Source: Oscillospiraceae bacterium (GTDB taxonomy: Bacteria > Bacillota > Clostridia > Oscillospirales > Oscillospiraceae). Taken from it: a stretch of 64,000 bases of DNA. The notes beneath the pieces were generated by a model, which was given only the letters and a program-made list of their open reading frames with translations, was not told the DNA's origin and did no database searches. Made by a program: the position numbers and the translations under genes. The stretch spans positions 1-64,000 of the forward strand of contig JAFSDV010000033.1 in NCBI GenBank assembly GCA_017436035.1. Reading direction: 5' to 3'. Position 1 is the stretch's first letter. Every line of letters starts with the position of its first letter. Below are positions 8,345 to 16,952 of the stretch, piece by piece.

Positions 8345-9343
8345 TTATTCCGCTCCGTCGTCATCCTCGCCAGCGTCAACCTGAGCTGCAGCTGCAGCAG
8401 GTGCGATAGCGATATCCTTCAGCACGGCAGCCTTCAGGGTGTTCTTCAGGGCAACGCCCGCCACCAGTTCCACCTCACCGGTCTTCACCGCACCGGGAGC
8501 GGACAGATCGGGCATGTAGCTGGTGATCACACCGGTACCGGTGGGAGAAATGCCGTGGAAGCCATCCAGGCCCAGAGCTACCGCATAGATTGCGGTCTTG
8601 CCGCCCTCAGTAGCCACAACGTCAACAGTCTCGGTGCCGTTGTAGTACTTGCCCAGATCCACCATGGGGACACCTGCATAGGTCTCCACGGTTCTGCCGA
8701 AGTCGTCCTTGCTGCGCTCGTAGTAACCGGCACGCCGGGCAATGGAACGCAGCTTGATCAGCATCTGATTGTTCATCAGCAGCATGGAAGCGTTGCCATC
8801 CAGAGAGCTTACCAGCGCATCCATCTCGTCCAGGAATGCATTGTAGTTCTCGTCCAGCTCCGCAGAGGTGGTCAAAGACACAGTGCTGGTCATTTCGTTC
8901 TCGGTCTTGGTCAGCAGCTGCTTCAGGCCATCGAAGCCACCGGAAGCAGCGGTGCCGTTGATAACCAGATTGTGGAAATAGTTAGCGGTTGCCTTGATCT
9001 TCTGCTCCGCCTGGAATGCCAGCTCATCCACTGCACCGGCAGTGTTCTGCAGCACCCGGTCCACCTGGAAGGAACCGCCCATAATGATGGCGTTGGTGGT
9101 CTTCTTCTCCCGCTTTGCCTCACCGGGGGTGTACTCGGAGTTGATGGTACGCACCGCGGAGGTGGAGGGGGTCTTGAGCTGCACGTAGCCGTATGCCAGC
9201 GTAGAGCCGCCGGTACCGGGAGAGATGCAGTTGTCGAAGGTCATGTTGTCCAGCAGCAGAGAGCTGCGCCGGAACATATCAATAACCTGCTGATCTACCT
9301 TGTCGGCCATGCCGACTTTTGCTTCTGCCAAAGTAATTGCCAT
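8345..9343 (-). CDS. Major capsid protein
   Basis: A 332-residue protein starting MAITLAEAKVGMADKVDQQV. Features expected of an HK97-fold capsid of this phage group are an N-terminal helix, GGSTLAYGYVQL, a basic E-loop-like region PGEAKREKKTTNAIIMGG, and a long helical segment (DELAFQAEQKIKATANYFHN). A conserved core follows (NASMLLMNNQMLIKLRSIAR and TYAGVPMVDLGKYY), and the C-terminus is Ala-rich and acidic (DAGEDDDGAE). Scaffold lies just upstream and connector genes downstream. There is no obvious protease gene; scaffold processing may differ. Confidence 0.85.
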   Translation of the reverse strand: MAITLAEAKVGMADKVDQQVIDMFRRSSLLLDNMTFDNCISPGTGGSTLAYGYVQLKTPSTSAVRTINSEYTPGEAKREKKTTNAIIMGGSFQVDRVLQNTAGAVDELAFQAEQKIKATANYFHNLVINGTAASGGFDGLKQLLTKTENEMTSTVSLTTSAELDENYNAFLDEMDALVSSLDGNASMLLMNNQMLIKLRSIARRAGYYERSKDDFGRTVETYAGVPMVDLGKYYNGTETVDVVATEGGKTAIYAVALGLDGFHGISPTGTGVITSYMPDLSAPGAVKTGEVELVAGVALKNTLKAAVLKDIAIAPAAAAAQVDAGEDDDGAE

Positions 9344-9363
9344 AAGTTAATTCATCCTTTCGA

Positions 9364-9933
9364 TTATTTGGAATATTTCTCCCGCAGCGCGCCCGCCAAC
9401 GAATTGGCTGCACCTGCAGGAGGTGTGACTTGTGTTCCCGCACCCCGGGAATAAGGGGGAGGTGTTCCCTCTGTGTCAAAGAGGTAGCCGCTACCCTTCT
9501 TCAGGGCTTCCAGAGCGGCTGTGATGTCTGCTTCCTGATTCTTGCTTCCCTTCAGGGCGGTGATCTGATCCTCGCCGAGCTCACCGAGGATTGCTTTCAC
9601 ACTTTTGCCCTTTGCGCCGGCGATGGCAGTTTCCAGCATCTGGCGGAAGTCTCTGTCCGCAAGCTCCTGCTGATGGGCAATAACTGCGTCATTGTACTTC
9701 TTCTCCCAGTCCTGAGCATTCTTCCGCGCGGTCTCCAGGTCTGTGCCCTGGTCCTGAATGCCCTGGAGGGTGGTCTGCGCATCCTTCAGCTGCTTCTTGA
9801 CGGTATCGTAGTCAGCATAAGGTTTCTTTGCCGCTTCGATGTCCCGGCCATTTTCCGCCATAATGGCGTCAATGACCTCCTTGGGAAGGGGCTGGTCTCC
9901 GACTTTCAGGTTCTGCAAAAATTCTGTTTTCAT
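9364..9933 (-). CDS. Capsid scaffolding protein (Gp20-like)
   Basis: A 189-residue, highly charged, coiled-coil protein (MKTEFLQNLKVGDQPLPKEV; AMAENGRDIEAAKKPYADYD; VKKQLKDAQTTLQGIQDQG) of the phage minor structural protein GP20 type. These act as scaffolds for prohead assembly. The segment KALKGSKNQEADITAALEAL and the proline-containing tail fit the family. It is the first gene after a 200-bp gap and a terminator, which suggests that scaffold and capsid are expressed from their own promoter or by readthrough. Confidence 0.82.
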   Translation of the reverse strand: MKTEFLQNLKVGDQPLPKEVIDAIMAENGRDIEAAKKPYADYDTVKKQLKDAQTTLQGIQDQGTDLETARKNAQDWEKKYNDAVIAHQQELADRDFRQMLETAIAGAKGKSVKAILGELGEDQITALKGSKNQEADITAALEALKKGSGYLFDTEGTPPPYSRGAGTQVTPPAGAANSLAGALREKYSK

Positions 9934-10101
9934 ATGCTTCCTTTCTCGGCTAGGCTTTTTAGGTCGTCGCCATGACCCGCCGTCTCACCTTGTTAGGTCT
10001 GTGAGTAGACCAATAATGGGTATGAAAAAGTGGATATTTCCAAAACGGAAACAACCACTCTATCAACAGATATTCTCCCAATCGCTTGGGATTTTGGGCA
10101 T

Positions 10102-10134
10102 AGAAAAACCACCATCCGAACATGGTTGGTGGTT
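10102..10134 (-). terminator. Intrinsic terminator after the MuF module
   Basis: An 11-bp stem (10107-10117 with 10124-10134, one mismatch) is followed on the minus strand by TTTTTCT. It lies exactly at the stop codon of the 77-residue gene and splits the packaging/portal/MuF genes from the scaffold/capsid genes. The remaining stretch 9934-10101 holds no convincing gene; a 64-residue frame there overlaps the hairpin and is not accepted. Confidence 0.7.
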
Positions 10135-10367
10135 TAGTGGTCAAATTCATCATATCGGTGAGATACGATGCGATATGGTCCGCTAGCCTTTACAGCCTGC
10201 CTCAGAGCTTCCAGATAGATCTGCGCGGCGCATTTTTTCTCTGTGCCTTGGAAATCAGCATAGTTAAAACAAATAAATTGCTCTCCAAACCTCTTGCGGT
10301 ATTCTTTCTTCAGGTTTGTAACTTCTTCAGAGCACAGAATTTTCATGTCACACGGTGCAACGTACAA
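10134..10367 (-). CDS. Small protein coupled to the MuF-like gene; possible immunity partner
   Basis: A 77-residue protein (KILCSEEVTNLKKEYRKRFG, then GPYRIVSHRYDEFDH). The start is a TTG at 10367, preceded by GAGGTG within the last codons of the MuF gene; an ATG eight codons later is the alternative. It is followed at once by a terminator. Small genes directly after MuF-type polymorphic toxins often encode immunity proteins, and this arrangement fits, but I recognise no immunity family. It could also be an ordinary head accessory protein. Confidence 0.5.
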   Translation of the reverse strand: MYVAPCDMKILCSEEVTNLKKEYRKRFGEQFICFNYADFQGTEKKCAAQIYLEALRQAVKASGPYRIVSHRYDEFDH

Positions 10368-12185
10368 TCAGCTCACCTCAAAGTCCATTGATTGATAGGC
10401 CTTAAAAATATCCGGAAAATTATCTCGGATAAAATCAAGGTTTTCTTTTTCTGCAAAAGTTTCCATAGAAAACAGATTAGCGAACACTTCTTTTTCCTTC
10501 ACACCGGCTTTTTGCCAATATTCTGCGGGATGCCCTGCCGGAAAATCGTAAGCATTCTCCGATATTGCACTGCATATATCTGACAAGAAACCTCGCTTGT
10601 CGTGATCGGCACAATAGGCTTGATATTTTTCAGGTGCAGACTTAATAGTCTTTTGAGCATTTAGAATCGCTTCCTGGAGCGTCTTGTTCTCGCTCGACCT
10701 AACAAAGAAAGAATCAATCCGGTGTGCCAACTCATGTGTATTTACCGTTATAAAGTCCATTTGCCAGAAATCGCTTCTTGTAGGATCATACAGAACTTTA
10801 TCTCGGCCCGGTGAATACCCAAAAGGAGCGGATTTCAACTTTTCTTTTTTATATTCAACGCTGTTAAACGATTGCTCTAAGAGCATTCTATTCTTTTCCG
10901 GTGTCGATGTCAAGAATTGCGCGTAGTCTTTTCTTGCCTCTGTTAGGTTAAAATCGCCCTTCTCTGTTCGATAGCTACCGTTAGATTTAAACACCTGGTA
11001 GATGTCTTCCGTCCGATTCTGTTTGTATGCCTTCTCCGCCGCCTTGCCATGCTTCCAGGTAAACCCGGCCTTCTCCATACGGCTGTGCTGCATAGGCAAC
11101 CCAACGCCCTTGGAGAACCGGGCATATTCCTGCTTCAGAATCTGCAGCCGGATCTGATCTTGCTGGAGCTTGTCCTTATCGCCCACAGTTTCATCGATCA
11201 GGATCTTGCGCTTGCGGTCACGGATAGATCTCTCAAACTTCCGCTGCCGCTGAGTGGCTTCATACAGTGTGTAGTGCTTCCCATCGAAGGTAACGCCCTC
11301 TTCGTTTTCCTGCCGCATGGCTTCCAGCTCTTCCGGGGTGTACTGGGGGCTGTTCACACCCAGGATGATTGGGGACGCAGCGTGCCCACAGTTCAGCTCA
11401 CCGATCGGGCGAACCAGACTGTTGTTCAAGCGCTGATACTCCGCATCCGGATATTGCTTCCCTTGGTACGGCTCATGGTCCGGAGCGCTTCCGTGATGGG
11501 CTGAGATCTCCCAACCGTCACACCCAAGATCGTCATGGTTCTGCTGGCTGATCTGGTTTTGCATAATCCCCAGACCGCCCATGATGTTCCGCCGGACAGC
11601 CGCTTCCAGAGAGGTATGTACGCCGGAATCATAGTCGATTGTGCGGATACCTTTTTCCGCGAGTCCCCGGGTAGCGTCTCTGATTGCCGATTGGTAATCC
11701 TGCGCGCCGGTGCTAACCTTCTGGAATGCGAAATCACAAGCCTGTTGATAGGCTTGTGTCAATTCATGCACATTCCCATCCGGCCCAACAAAGCCCATGG
11801 TTTGGGTCATATTGGTCAAGTCATCCCGAGCCTGCTTTACCGTCGCCGCCAATATCTGCTGTAGAGTGTCATTCGTGGCAAACGGAACAGCGTGAGTGGT
11901 GGGAAGCCGGGAAATATCGAAGTTATAACCGGTCTCTGCTGCCTGTGTAAGAAGTTTCTCAACTTCAGACAGCGAGATATTAAGACGCTTCTGCAGCTCC
12001 TTCTTTAGCTTCTTTTGGGATATGCCTAAATTCTGTGCCCTCCACACTTCATATGCCGCAGTGCTGGTAAGCTGTCCCGCCTCCGAAACGCGCTTGGCAA
12101 TATCCTCGATCAAAAAATCAACAATGGGATCCAGCAGATGCTCCGATTGATCCCGGAGCGCACTGATTTGAGATGCTGTCAGCAT
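10368..12185 (-). CDS. MuF-like minor head protein with C-terminal HExxH metallopeptidase-like domain
   Basis: A 605-residue protein. Residues 1-330 match phage minor capsid 2 / SPP1 gp7-like head morphogenesis proteins: DYDSGVHTSLEAAVRRNI, then EISAHHGSAPDHEPYQGK and NCGHAASPIILG, the Cys/His-containing core of this family. These enter the prohead with the portal. Residues about 380-605 are an extra domain containing NTHELAHRIDSF around residue 490, a zinc-peptidase-like HExxH motif. Phage MuF-type proteins often carry such exchangeable C-terminal effector or peptidase domains that are packaged in the virion. The start overlaps the portal stop, and the 77-residue gene follows by 1 bp. The domain may be a toxin, a virion protease or a structural relic; the glutamate and both histidines are intact. 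Confidence 0.8.
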   Translation of the reverse strand: MLTASQISALRDQSEHLLDPIVDFLIEDIAKRVSEAGQLTSTAAYEVWRAQNLGISQKKLKKELQKRLNISLSEVEKLLTQAAETGYNFDISRLPTTHAVPFATNDTLQQILAATVKQARDDLTNMTQTMGFVGPDGNVHELTQAYQQACDFAFQKVSTGAQDYQSAIRDATRGLAEKGIRTIDYDSGVHTSLEAAVRRNIMGGLGIMQNQISQQNHDDLGCDGWEISAHHGSAPDHEPYQGKQYPDAEYQRLNNSLVRPIGELNCGHAASPIILGVNSPQYTPEELEAMRQENEEGVTFDGKHYTLYEATQRQRKFERSIRDRKRKILIDETVGDKDKLQQDQIRLQILKQEYARFSKGVGLPMQHSRMEKAGFTWKHGKAAEKAYKQNRTEDIYQVFKSNGSYRTEKGDFNLTEARKDYAQFLTSTPEKNRMLLEQSFNSVEYKKEKLKSAPFGYSPGRDKVLYDPTRSDFWQMDFITVNTHELAHRIDSFFVRSSENKTLQEAILNAQKTIKSAPEKYQAYCADHDKRGFLSDICSAISENAYDFPAGHPAEYWQKAGVKEKEVFANLFSMETFAEKENLDFIRDNFPDIFKAYQSMDFEVS

Positions 12186-13552
12186 TATTCATCATCTTCT
12201 TCCGGTTCTTCTATAGCCGCTGGCATATATTTCTTCCGGATCTTTGCCAGATCGCTTTCCGTTTCAGTCGGCATATTAAACCGCCAGCCCAGAGCGATCT
12301 CAGGCTTTAACAGACCAGCTGCTACCATGCCCTTATAGTCCTCCCAGGTCTTCTGTTCATCGTACAGAACGCCGTTGCCCCAGTTGATGATTACAGCGTC
12401 CTCCGCAACCTCATGGGCGCCGGGCACTTTGTACATCTGCCCCAGGATTCCGCACAGCTGCACAGTCTCCCTGACCGTAGCTTCCCACATTCTCTGGAAG
12501 TCAATAATGGTCAGATTGTACTCACCTGCAGAGGAAGTGATCTCTGTAGCAGTACGCTCTGCCGCCTCTACTTCACTGAGAAGACCGCGTTTGAGACCAA
12601 TGACATTTTCTACATTCCTCAAATACTCCTGTTTCCGGGCAAGGAAAGACGCTTCGCGAAGCTGTGGAGAAAAGATATTGACACCCACTGTCTCCGGGTC
12701 CTCATCCAGTCCCACAAATACATGGTCTTTGAACGACTTGTTCCCGCGCTCGTCCTTTTGCATCAGGTCTGCACTGACAACGATCCTGCTCTCACCCCGC
12801 TCAAACTCACCGTTCAGCTGGGCTTCGTTCCGGTTGATGTTGCGGATCAGACCCACAGCAGCGGCATACACGGATACGCCGTCACAGGATCCGTCCACGC
12901 AGTTGGTCATAGGCGTCTTGACGCTGGCCAAGCCCACGGAATGTACAGGCTTGGGGAATGTGTATTCATCCTGCAGAGCCTCATACCTGGGCAGGCTGTT
13001 TAACGGCATACGCTGCCCCAGTGCGTCCTTTGACAGCGAACGGTACAGATAATTACGGATGGTCAAATGCCCGCTTGCATCCACTGTCCGCCGCTCCAGC
13101 AGTGTATAATAAAATCTTCCGTCTACTGTGTATTCCGCAGTTCCGATATCGGTCATATTGCCGCTGTCGTCCCTGCCAAACACCAGAATGTTATGCCTGG
13201 GCACCACATTGAACCGGAATGCGCCCTTGTCAGGGATGGGCTTCAGCAGACATTCGCCGCCGATCAGCACCGCCTGCATGGCTGCTTCCGCTTTTTTGCT
13301 CAATGCCTTCAGCACACCGGACGCAAACTCGTCCTGGCTGGTGGCCTCGTATTCGGACAGGGCAGTTTTTGTCAGCTTTCGCACAATGGTGTACGGGATT
13401 TGCTGGCAGTGATCTGCTTCTTTCTGTGGCTCCTGATGGTAGTACATCTCTCTCCACAGCTTAATGGCAGCCCGCATCTCGTCTGATGTAATATCGTTGG
13501 CCTGAAACGCCGCAGCATAGCCCGATGCGTTCTCAATCAGTGTTCCGCTCAC
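12185..13552 (-). CDS. Phage portal protein (SPP1 gp6-like)
   Basis: A 455-residue portal protein starting with GTG at 13552 (MSGTLIENASGYAAAFQAND). Recognisable portal features are REMYYHQEPQKEADHCQQIP, the crown/wing region with GRFYYTLLERRTVDASGHLT, the long SLSKDALGQRMPLNSLP segment, the conserved DGVSVYAAAVGLIRNINRNE helix and a C-terminal acidic tail (EEPEEDDE). The dodecameric portal is the DNA entry channel and docks the terminase and neck. It overlaps the MuF gene by 1 bp and the small coiled-coil gene by 4 bp. Confidence 0.87.
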   Translation of the reverse strand: MSGTLIENASGYAAAFQANDITSDEMRAAIKLWREMYYHQEPQKEADHCQQIPYTIVRKLTKTALSEYEATSQDEFASGVLKALSKKAEAAMQAVLIGGECLLKPIPDKGAFRFNVVPRHNILVFGRDDSGNMTDIGTAEYTVDGRFYYTLLERRTVDASGHLTIRNYLYRSLSKDALGQRMPLNSLPRYEALQDEYTFPKPVHSVGLASVKTPMTNCVDGSCDGVSVYAAAVGLIRNINRNEAQLNGEFERGESRIVVSADLMQKDERGNKSFKDHVFVGLDEDPETVGVNIFSPQLREASFLARKQEYLRNVENVIGLKRGLLSEVEAAERTATEITSSAGEYNLTIIDFQRMWEATVRETVQLCGILGQMYKVPGAHEVAEDAVIINWGNGVLYDEQKTWEDYKGMVAAGLLKPEIALGWRFNMPTETESDLAKIRKKYMPAAIEEPEEDDE

Positions 13553-13758
13553 TTCTTACCCTCCCCGGTGTTGATTATAATGCGCCTCTGTGCCCGGATC
13601 CCAACCTCAAGGCCTGCGATATACGCGTCCTTGCGCTCCAGCTGCTGTCTGAGGTCCTTTACTTCCTCCAGCAGCCGCCGGTTGTCAGCAAGCACAGTCT
13701 CCTTTGCCCACATAGGCAAAAAATGCTCCAAAAGCCATTTCTTAAACTTTCTTATCAC
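13549..13758 (-). CDS. Small basic coiled-coil phage protein
   Basis: A 69-residue protein starting with GTG (MIRKFKKWLLEHFLPMWAKE) containing a heptad-rich helix (ETVLADNRRLLEEVKDLRQQ). It sits between terL and portal with 4-bp overlaps on both sides. Its role is unknown; its location suggests a packaging or portal accessory. The amphipathic N-terminus could bind membrane or DNA. Confidence 0.6.
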   Translation of the reverse strand: MIRKFKKWLLEHFLPMWAKETVLADNRRLLEEVKDLRQQLERKDAYIAGLEVGIRAQRRIIINTGEGKK

Positions 13759-15314
13759 GCTGTATTCCCCCTACGGTTGAATATCGGCTCGTATGCATAT
13801 CGCAGTGCCGATATGGCATGGTCATTTTCGTCCGGATATCCGCTGACCACATTGCCGTCTTTATCTCTCTCGTATTCGTAGTTAACAATCTCGTTGTAGG
13901 CGCTGGGTGTCCTCTTCGGATCTATCACAATGGTTCTGCTCTGCAGCCACTTGAATCCGTATTCTACAGACCCAGGACCTTTTTTAGCGCCACGGGCCGG
14001 TAAACCCAGATCACGATAATCGCTTACAGATTTCGGCTCTTCACTGTCGCAAATAATATTGAAATCGCCGTACCCTTTATCCAGTATCCATTGACCGGTT
14101 TTATCGTTCTTCCACTTGTGGACATACAGCTCATCAATCAGGAATATCTTCTCTCTGGTGGAATCATAGTGTGTCCGTAGGAAAGCATACTGGTCAGGAT
14201 ACCAGCCCCAGTCCACGCCCTGATGGATCCTGTCCATAGCGGCGATTTCCTCGTCGGTAATCTCTCGTACTTCCAAAAACTCGAACACATTGCCGCCGTC
14301 GCCGTTAGCCTCTCCCATGTACTCATGGGCATAGGCGGCAGGATTGACTTCCTTCAAGTGCTCTGCATCTTCTATGAATTTCTTACCAAGCCATTCCGGA
14401 GGGGCTTCTAGATAGCTGGACCGGTGAATGACCCGTTTTTCATTGGGGATCAGCTTCTCTTTGTTGACCCAGGCACTTTTGCTCTTTGGCGGGTTGTAAC
14501 TGGAGAAATCGTAGGATATATCACCGCCACGGAGAACGGACTGATTAACAGAACGCTCCTGCTCGGCACCCTTCATCTGGTCTTTTTCTTCCTTCCACAG
14601 AATGCCGATATAGCCGAAGGGCGGCTTGATGGACTTCAGCTTTGTCTCGTCGTCCAAGCCACGGAAATAGATCGTCTGTCCGGTTTTCTTATAGACGATT
14701 TCCAGTGGTGAGACCTTGAAATTAAACTCCTCTGCAAGCCCAAGGGTGTTGATCGCCCATTTCAGGTTTGCATATACGGAATCCTTCAGGGTATTGGATA
14801 CCTGTCTTGTTGCACAGGCGTGGAGCTCTGGATTGTTCTTAATCAGCTCCACGATTTTGAGGGCGATAAAGGAAGACTTCAAGCCACCTCTACCACCCTC
14901 AAGCACATACGCAATATTCGGTTCGATCTGGCGGTTCAGATCCACAAAAGCCTTGCCCAGCACCCGTGCCGGTAACTCATAAAGCTTCTCGTCTTCGACC
15001 AGATCGTCCTCTTTTCCAATTATGTCAACCAGTACCTTTGCAGCCTTAGCATCGCCGGCTATAGCACGTTTCGACAAACCGGCAATCACAGCCATTTGGT
15101 TATCTATATCTTCCATGTCAACGCCGTCCAAAGAAAGCTGATTCCACGTATGGGTATCAGTAACCGGCATAGACAGATACAGGTCCGCTGCGTTTTTTAG
15201 GCTTCTCTTTCGGCGACGAGACTTGCCCGATTCAACGCCGCCTTTTCGGCCATTTTCTCTTGCTTCGCTCTCGCTTCGTTCGCTAAAAGGGATAAGATTC
15301 TGTTCATTGGCCAC
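13755..15314 (-). CDS. Terminase large subunit with fused KGG-type N-terminal domain
   Basis: A 519-residue ATPase-nuclease that packages DNA. The Walker A-like motif is VLEGGRGGLKSSF near residue 138, followed by an adenine-binding CATRQVSNTLKDSVYANL segment and YIGILWKEEKDQMKG as the Walker B region. Nuclease-domain blocks are HQGVDWGWYPDQYAF, ICDSEEPKSVSDYRDLG and DENDHAISALRYAYEP, carrying the expected acidic residues. The first 100 residues (ENGRKGGVESGKSRRRKRSL and AIAGDAKAAKVLVDIIGKED) look like the small KGG-repeat protein that phages of this type encode separately, and no separate small subunit gene is seen. The start is GTG at 15314 with AGGTGG upstream. Confidence 0.87.
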   Translation of the reverse strand: MANEQNLIPFSERSESEARENGRKGGVESGKSRRRKRSLKNAADLYLSMPVTDTHTWNQLSLDGVDMEDIDNQMAVIAGLSKRAIAGDAKAAKVLVDIIGKEDDLVEDEKLYELPARVLGKAFVDLNRQIEPNIAYVLEGGRGGLKSSFIALKIVELIKNNPELHACATRQVSNTLKDSVYANLKWAINTLGLAEEFNFKVSPLEIVYKKTGQTIYFRGLDDETKLKSIKPPFGYIGILWKEEKDQMKGAEQERSVNQSVLRGGDISYDFSSYNPPKSKSAWVNKEKLIPNEKRVIHRSSYLEAPPEWLGKKFIEDAEHLKEVNPAAYAHEYMGEANGDGGNVFEFLEVREITDEEIAAMDRIHQGVDWGWYPDQYAFLRTHYDSTREKIFLIDELYVHKWKNDKTGQWILDKGYGDFNIICDSEEPKSVSDYRDLGLPARGAKKGPGSVEYGFKWLQSRTIVIDPKRTPSAYNEIVNYEYERDKDGNVVSGYPDENDHAISALRYAYEPIFNRRGNTA

Positions 15315-15340
15315 TCGCCACCACCTCTCTTATGGCATAG

Positions 15341-15370
15341 AAAAGAGGCCCAGGATCTCTCCCAAGCCTC
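15341..15370 (-). terminator. Terminator between late regulator and packaging genes
   Basis: A GAGGC/GCCTC stem with an inner GGA/TCC pairing is followed on the minus strand by TTTTCT. It lies between the ArpU-like regulator and terL. Late genes of Gram-positive phages often start after such a stop, from a promoter or by regulated readthrough. Confidence 0.5.
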
Positions 15371-15440
15371 ATGCACAAATCCTATTTATATCACTATAAC
15401 ACGCTGACCGCAGAAAATCTTCCGGTTTTTTTCCGGACTT

Positions 15441-15875
15441 TTATATCTCTGCACATCCGTAACGAGCCAGTGTATACCTGCGAAGAGCTGCGTCCTTCCG
15501 ATCGTACACCGCTGATTTTTCAAGGTGCAAATCACCGCACAGCCTATCCACATTCCCCTTCGCCGGGTGTATGTAGAAGCGGTCCAGGATCATCACCTCC
15601 TCCGGTGATAGCACAGATAAGCCCCGCTCCACTTTTTCAACCCAGTTACGGGCATAGGTCAGAGACGTCTCCAGTTTATCGCACTTAACAATGAGATTGA
15701 TCTGCCGGTCTTCCCACCTGGATCCACCTCCTTTTACCGGAGCACTGCTATTTGATCCTCCAAGGCGGGACATCTCAGATCTAAGCTGTGCAATGTCGGC
15801 AGGTATACTTTCCAGTGCCATTTTCTTGGCTTCATACTCCCGGAGCTCTTCCTTCGATTCCTGCTTCCAATTCAT
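15441..15875 (-). CDS. Late-gene transcription regulator (ArpU/DUF1492-like)
   Basis: A 144-residue protein. The first half is a coiled coil (MNWKQESKEELREYEAKKMA). The second half is a sigma-region-4-like helix-turn-helix (LSPEEVMILDRFYIHPAKGN, then DRLCGDLHLEKSAVYDRKDA), as in RinA/ArpU/DUF1492 proteins that activate phage late transcription. It is the last early gene before the terminase in the leftward order. A terminator separates it from terL, which fits a role in switching on the packaging and structural operon. Confidence 0.75.
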   Translation of the reverse strand: MNWKQESKEELREYEAKKMALESIPADIAQLRSEMSRLGGSNSSAPVKGGGSRWEDRQINLIVKCDKLETSLTYARNWVEKVERGLSVLSPEEVMILDRFYIHPAKGNVDRLCGDLHLEKSAVYDRKDAALRRYTLARYGCAEI

Positions 15876-15897
15876 TTAATCACCGTCTTTCTTAAAA

Positions 15898-16035
15898 TCA
15901 TAGCTCCACGTCAAATTCATTCTTTTTCCGCATTTCTTCCCTTCGACTTTCTTTTCCGGAAGCTGTAAGCACCGCCCATACGGTAACGCCCAAAGCTCCG
16001 GCCATCATACCGAGCAGAAACATCCCCAATGCCAT
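15898..16035 (-). CDS. Small membrane protein, DUF3789-like
   Basis: A 45-residue product starting at ATG 16035 with AAGGAG 10 bases upstream. It has one membrane helix at the N-terminus (MALGMFLLGMMAGALGVTVW) followed by a charged tail (ASGKESRREEMRKKNEFDVE). The glycine-spaced helix and short basic end are the pattern of DUF3789 peptides common in Clostridia phages. It sits between the 99-residue zinc-finger protein and the late regulator. Function unknown. Confidence 0.65.
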   Translation of the reverse strand: MALGMFLLGMMAGALGVTVWAVLTASGKESRREEMRKKNEFDVEL

Positions 16036-16036
16036 T

Positions 16037-16333
16037 TTAACAAACTCCTTCCTTCATTTTTTCTCTCCGTTCTTTCATGTACTCATTGCGCCGTTGTCTT
16101 TCTCTTTCCTTGTTTGCAGCTCTCTGGCAACTGAGTTCACAATACTTTTGCTTCTGTGTCTTGGGCTTGAACGGCTTCCCGCACCATGCACAGGCTTTCC
16201 ACCCTTCCGGGATCTTCTTCTCAATCTTCACCGGGTCTTGCATAGCTTTCCACTTGCCATAGGACATACCGCAAGCCAAAGCCTGAGCAACTTCCTGCGC
16301 CAGCTTGTCCGGCTCTTTCTTCTTTCTAGCCAT
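16037..16333 (-). CDS. Small phage zinc-finger protein
   Basis: A protein of about 98 residues. The centre holds CAWCGKPFKPKTQKQKYC followed by ELSCQ, a CxxC...CxxxC zinc-binding arrangement, and the C-terminus is a highly basic helix (KERERQRRNEYMKERREKMK). This combination suggests nucleic-acid binding. It overlaps the preceding gene by a few bases. No named family is assigned. Confidence 0.65.
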   Translation of the reverse strand: MARKKKEPDKLAQEVAQALACGMSYGKWKAMQDPVKIEKKIPEGWKACAWCGKPFKPKTQKQKYCELSCQRAANKERERQRRNEYMKERREKMKEGVC

Positions 16334-16335
16334 TG

Positions 16336-16581
16336 TCAATCCTCGCTTTCATCGTCAAGCTTATCAAGTATCCGCCTTTGAATCTCAAGCCAAATCTCAA
16401 CCTGTTCTTTTGCATCCTCGGTGGTTTTTATAGGCTCATCCCGGAAACAGTGTGTAACCAGCTTGTATCCATCGTCTGTTTTCTTAGCCTGATATACACT
16501 CCAGCTTTCGGTCAAATCGTTCCAATAGCTTTCAAAGCGCCATTCTCCATAATCGGCTATGTATTCTTTCTTTTTAGCCAT
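16336..16581 (-). CDS. Small phage protein
   Basis: An 81-residue protein with start MAKKKEYIADYGEWRFESYW chosen because AGGAGAATGATT precedes it; a longer in-frame upstream extension lacks a site. It is aromatic and charged (WNDLTESWSVYQAKKTDDGY) with a helical acidic end. It overlaps the zinc-finger gene. Unrecognised. Confidence 0.55.
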   Translation of the reverse strand: MAKKKEYIADYGEWRFESYWNDLTESWSVYQAKKTDDGYKLVTHCFRDEPIKTTEDAKEQVEIWLEIQRRILDKLDDESED

Positions 16582-16583
16582 AA

Positions 16584-16952
16584 TCATTCTCCTTTCGGCG
16601 GTTGGGGCAGGGGCAAAAGCACGGGTGTCCAATGTGTGATTTCTTCAAATTCTGCATCCCAAAACTCTGCATCACAAATCCAATGCAATCCGTTCCATAT
16701 TGCCGTAAGAACCTTTCTGCCATCTGTCAGCACATTCACGGCTTCTGAATATTCCGTTCCTGCTCCGCACGGAATTGTGTCTGGCAACCTATCCTTGACC
16801 GAAATCCACTGCTGACAATTTGTCAGCGGTTCGCTCTGGAAGGTTACACCGTTGGAAATAAGGTGGTCGGCAATCAGTCCTGCCCAGTATATAGCACAGC
16901 CATCAACCGCAGACTGTATTAACTCAATCAGCTTTTCTCTTGTGTTAGGCAT
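16584..16952 (-). CDS. DUF551-type phage protein (copy 1)
   Basis: A 122-residue protein. The core QQWISVKDRLPDTIPCGAG and the end THWTPVLLPLPQPPKGE are the signature of the DUF551 family (WISVxDRLP...THWMPLP). DUF551 proteins are short phage-encoded proteins of unknown function, usually in early regions. The N-terminus (MPNTREKLIELIQSAVDGCA) is an additional helix. Two further copies follow upstream at 17594 and 18022. Confidence 0.75.
   Translation of the reverse strand: MPNTREKLIELIQSAVDGCAIYWAGLIADHLISNGVTFQSEPLTNCQQWISVKDRLPDTIPCGAGTEYSEAVNVLTDGRKVLTAIWNGLHWICDAEFWDAEFEEITHWTPVLLPLPQPPKGE

Noticed and set aside
9959..10153. 64-codon open frame rich in Trp, Phe and Tyr
   Set aside because: It begins inside a terminator hairpin and has an odd composition; no start signal.
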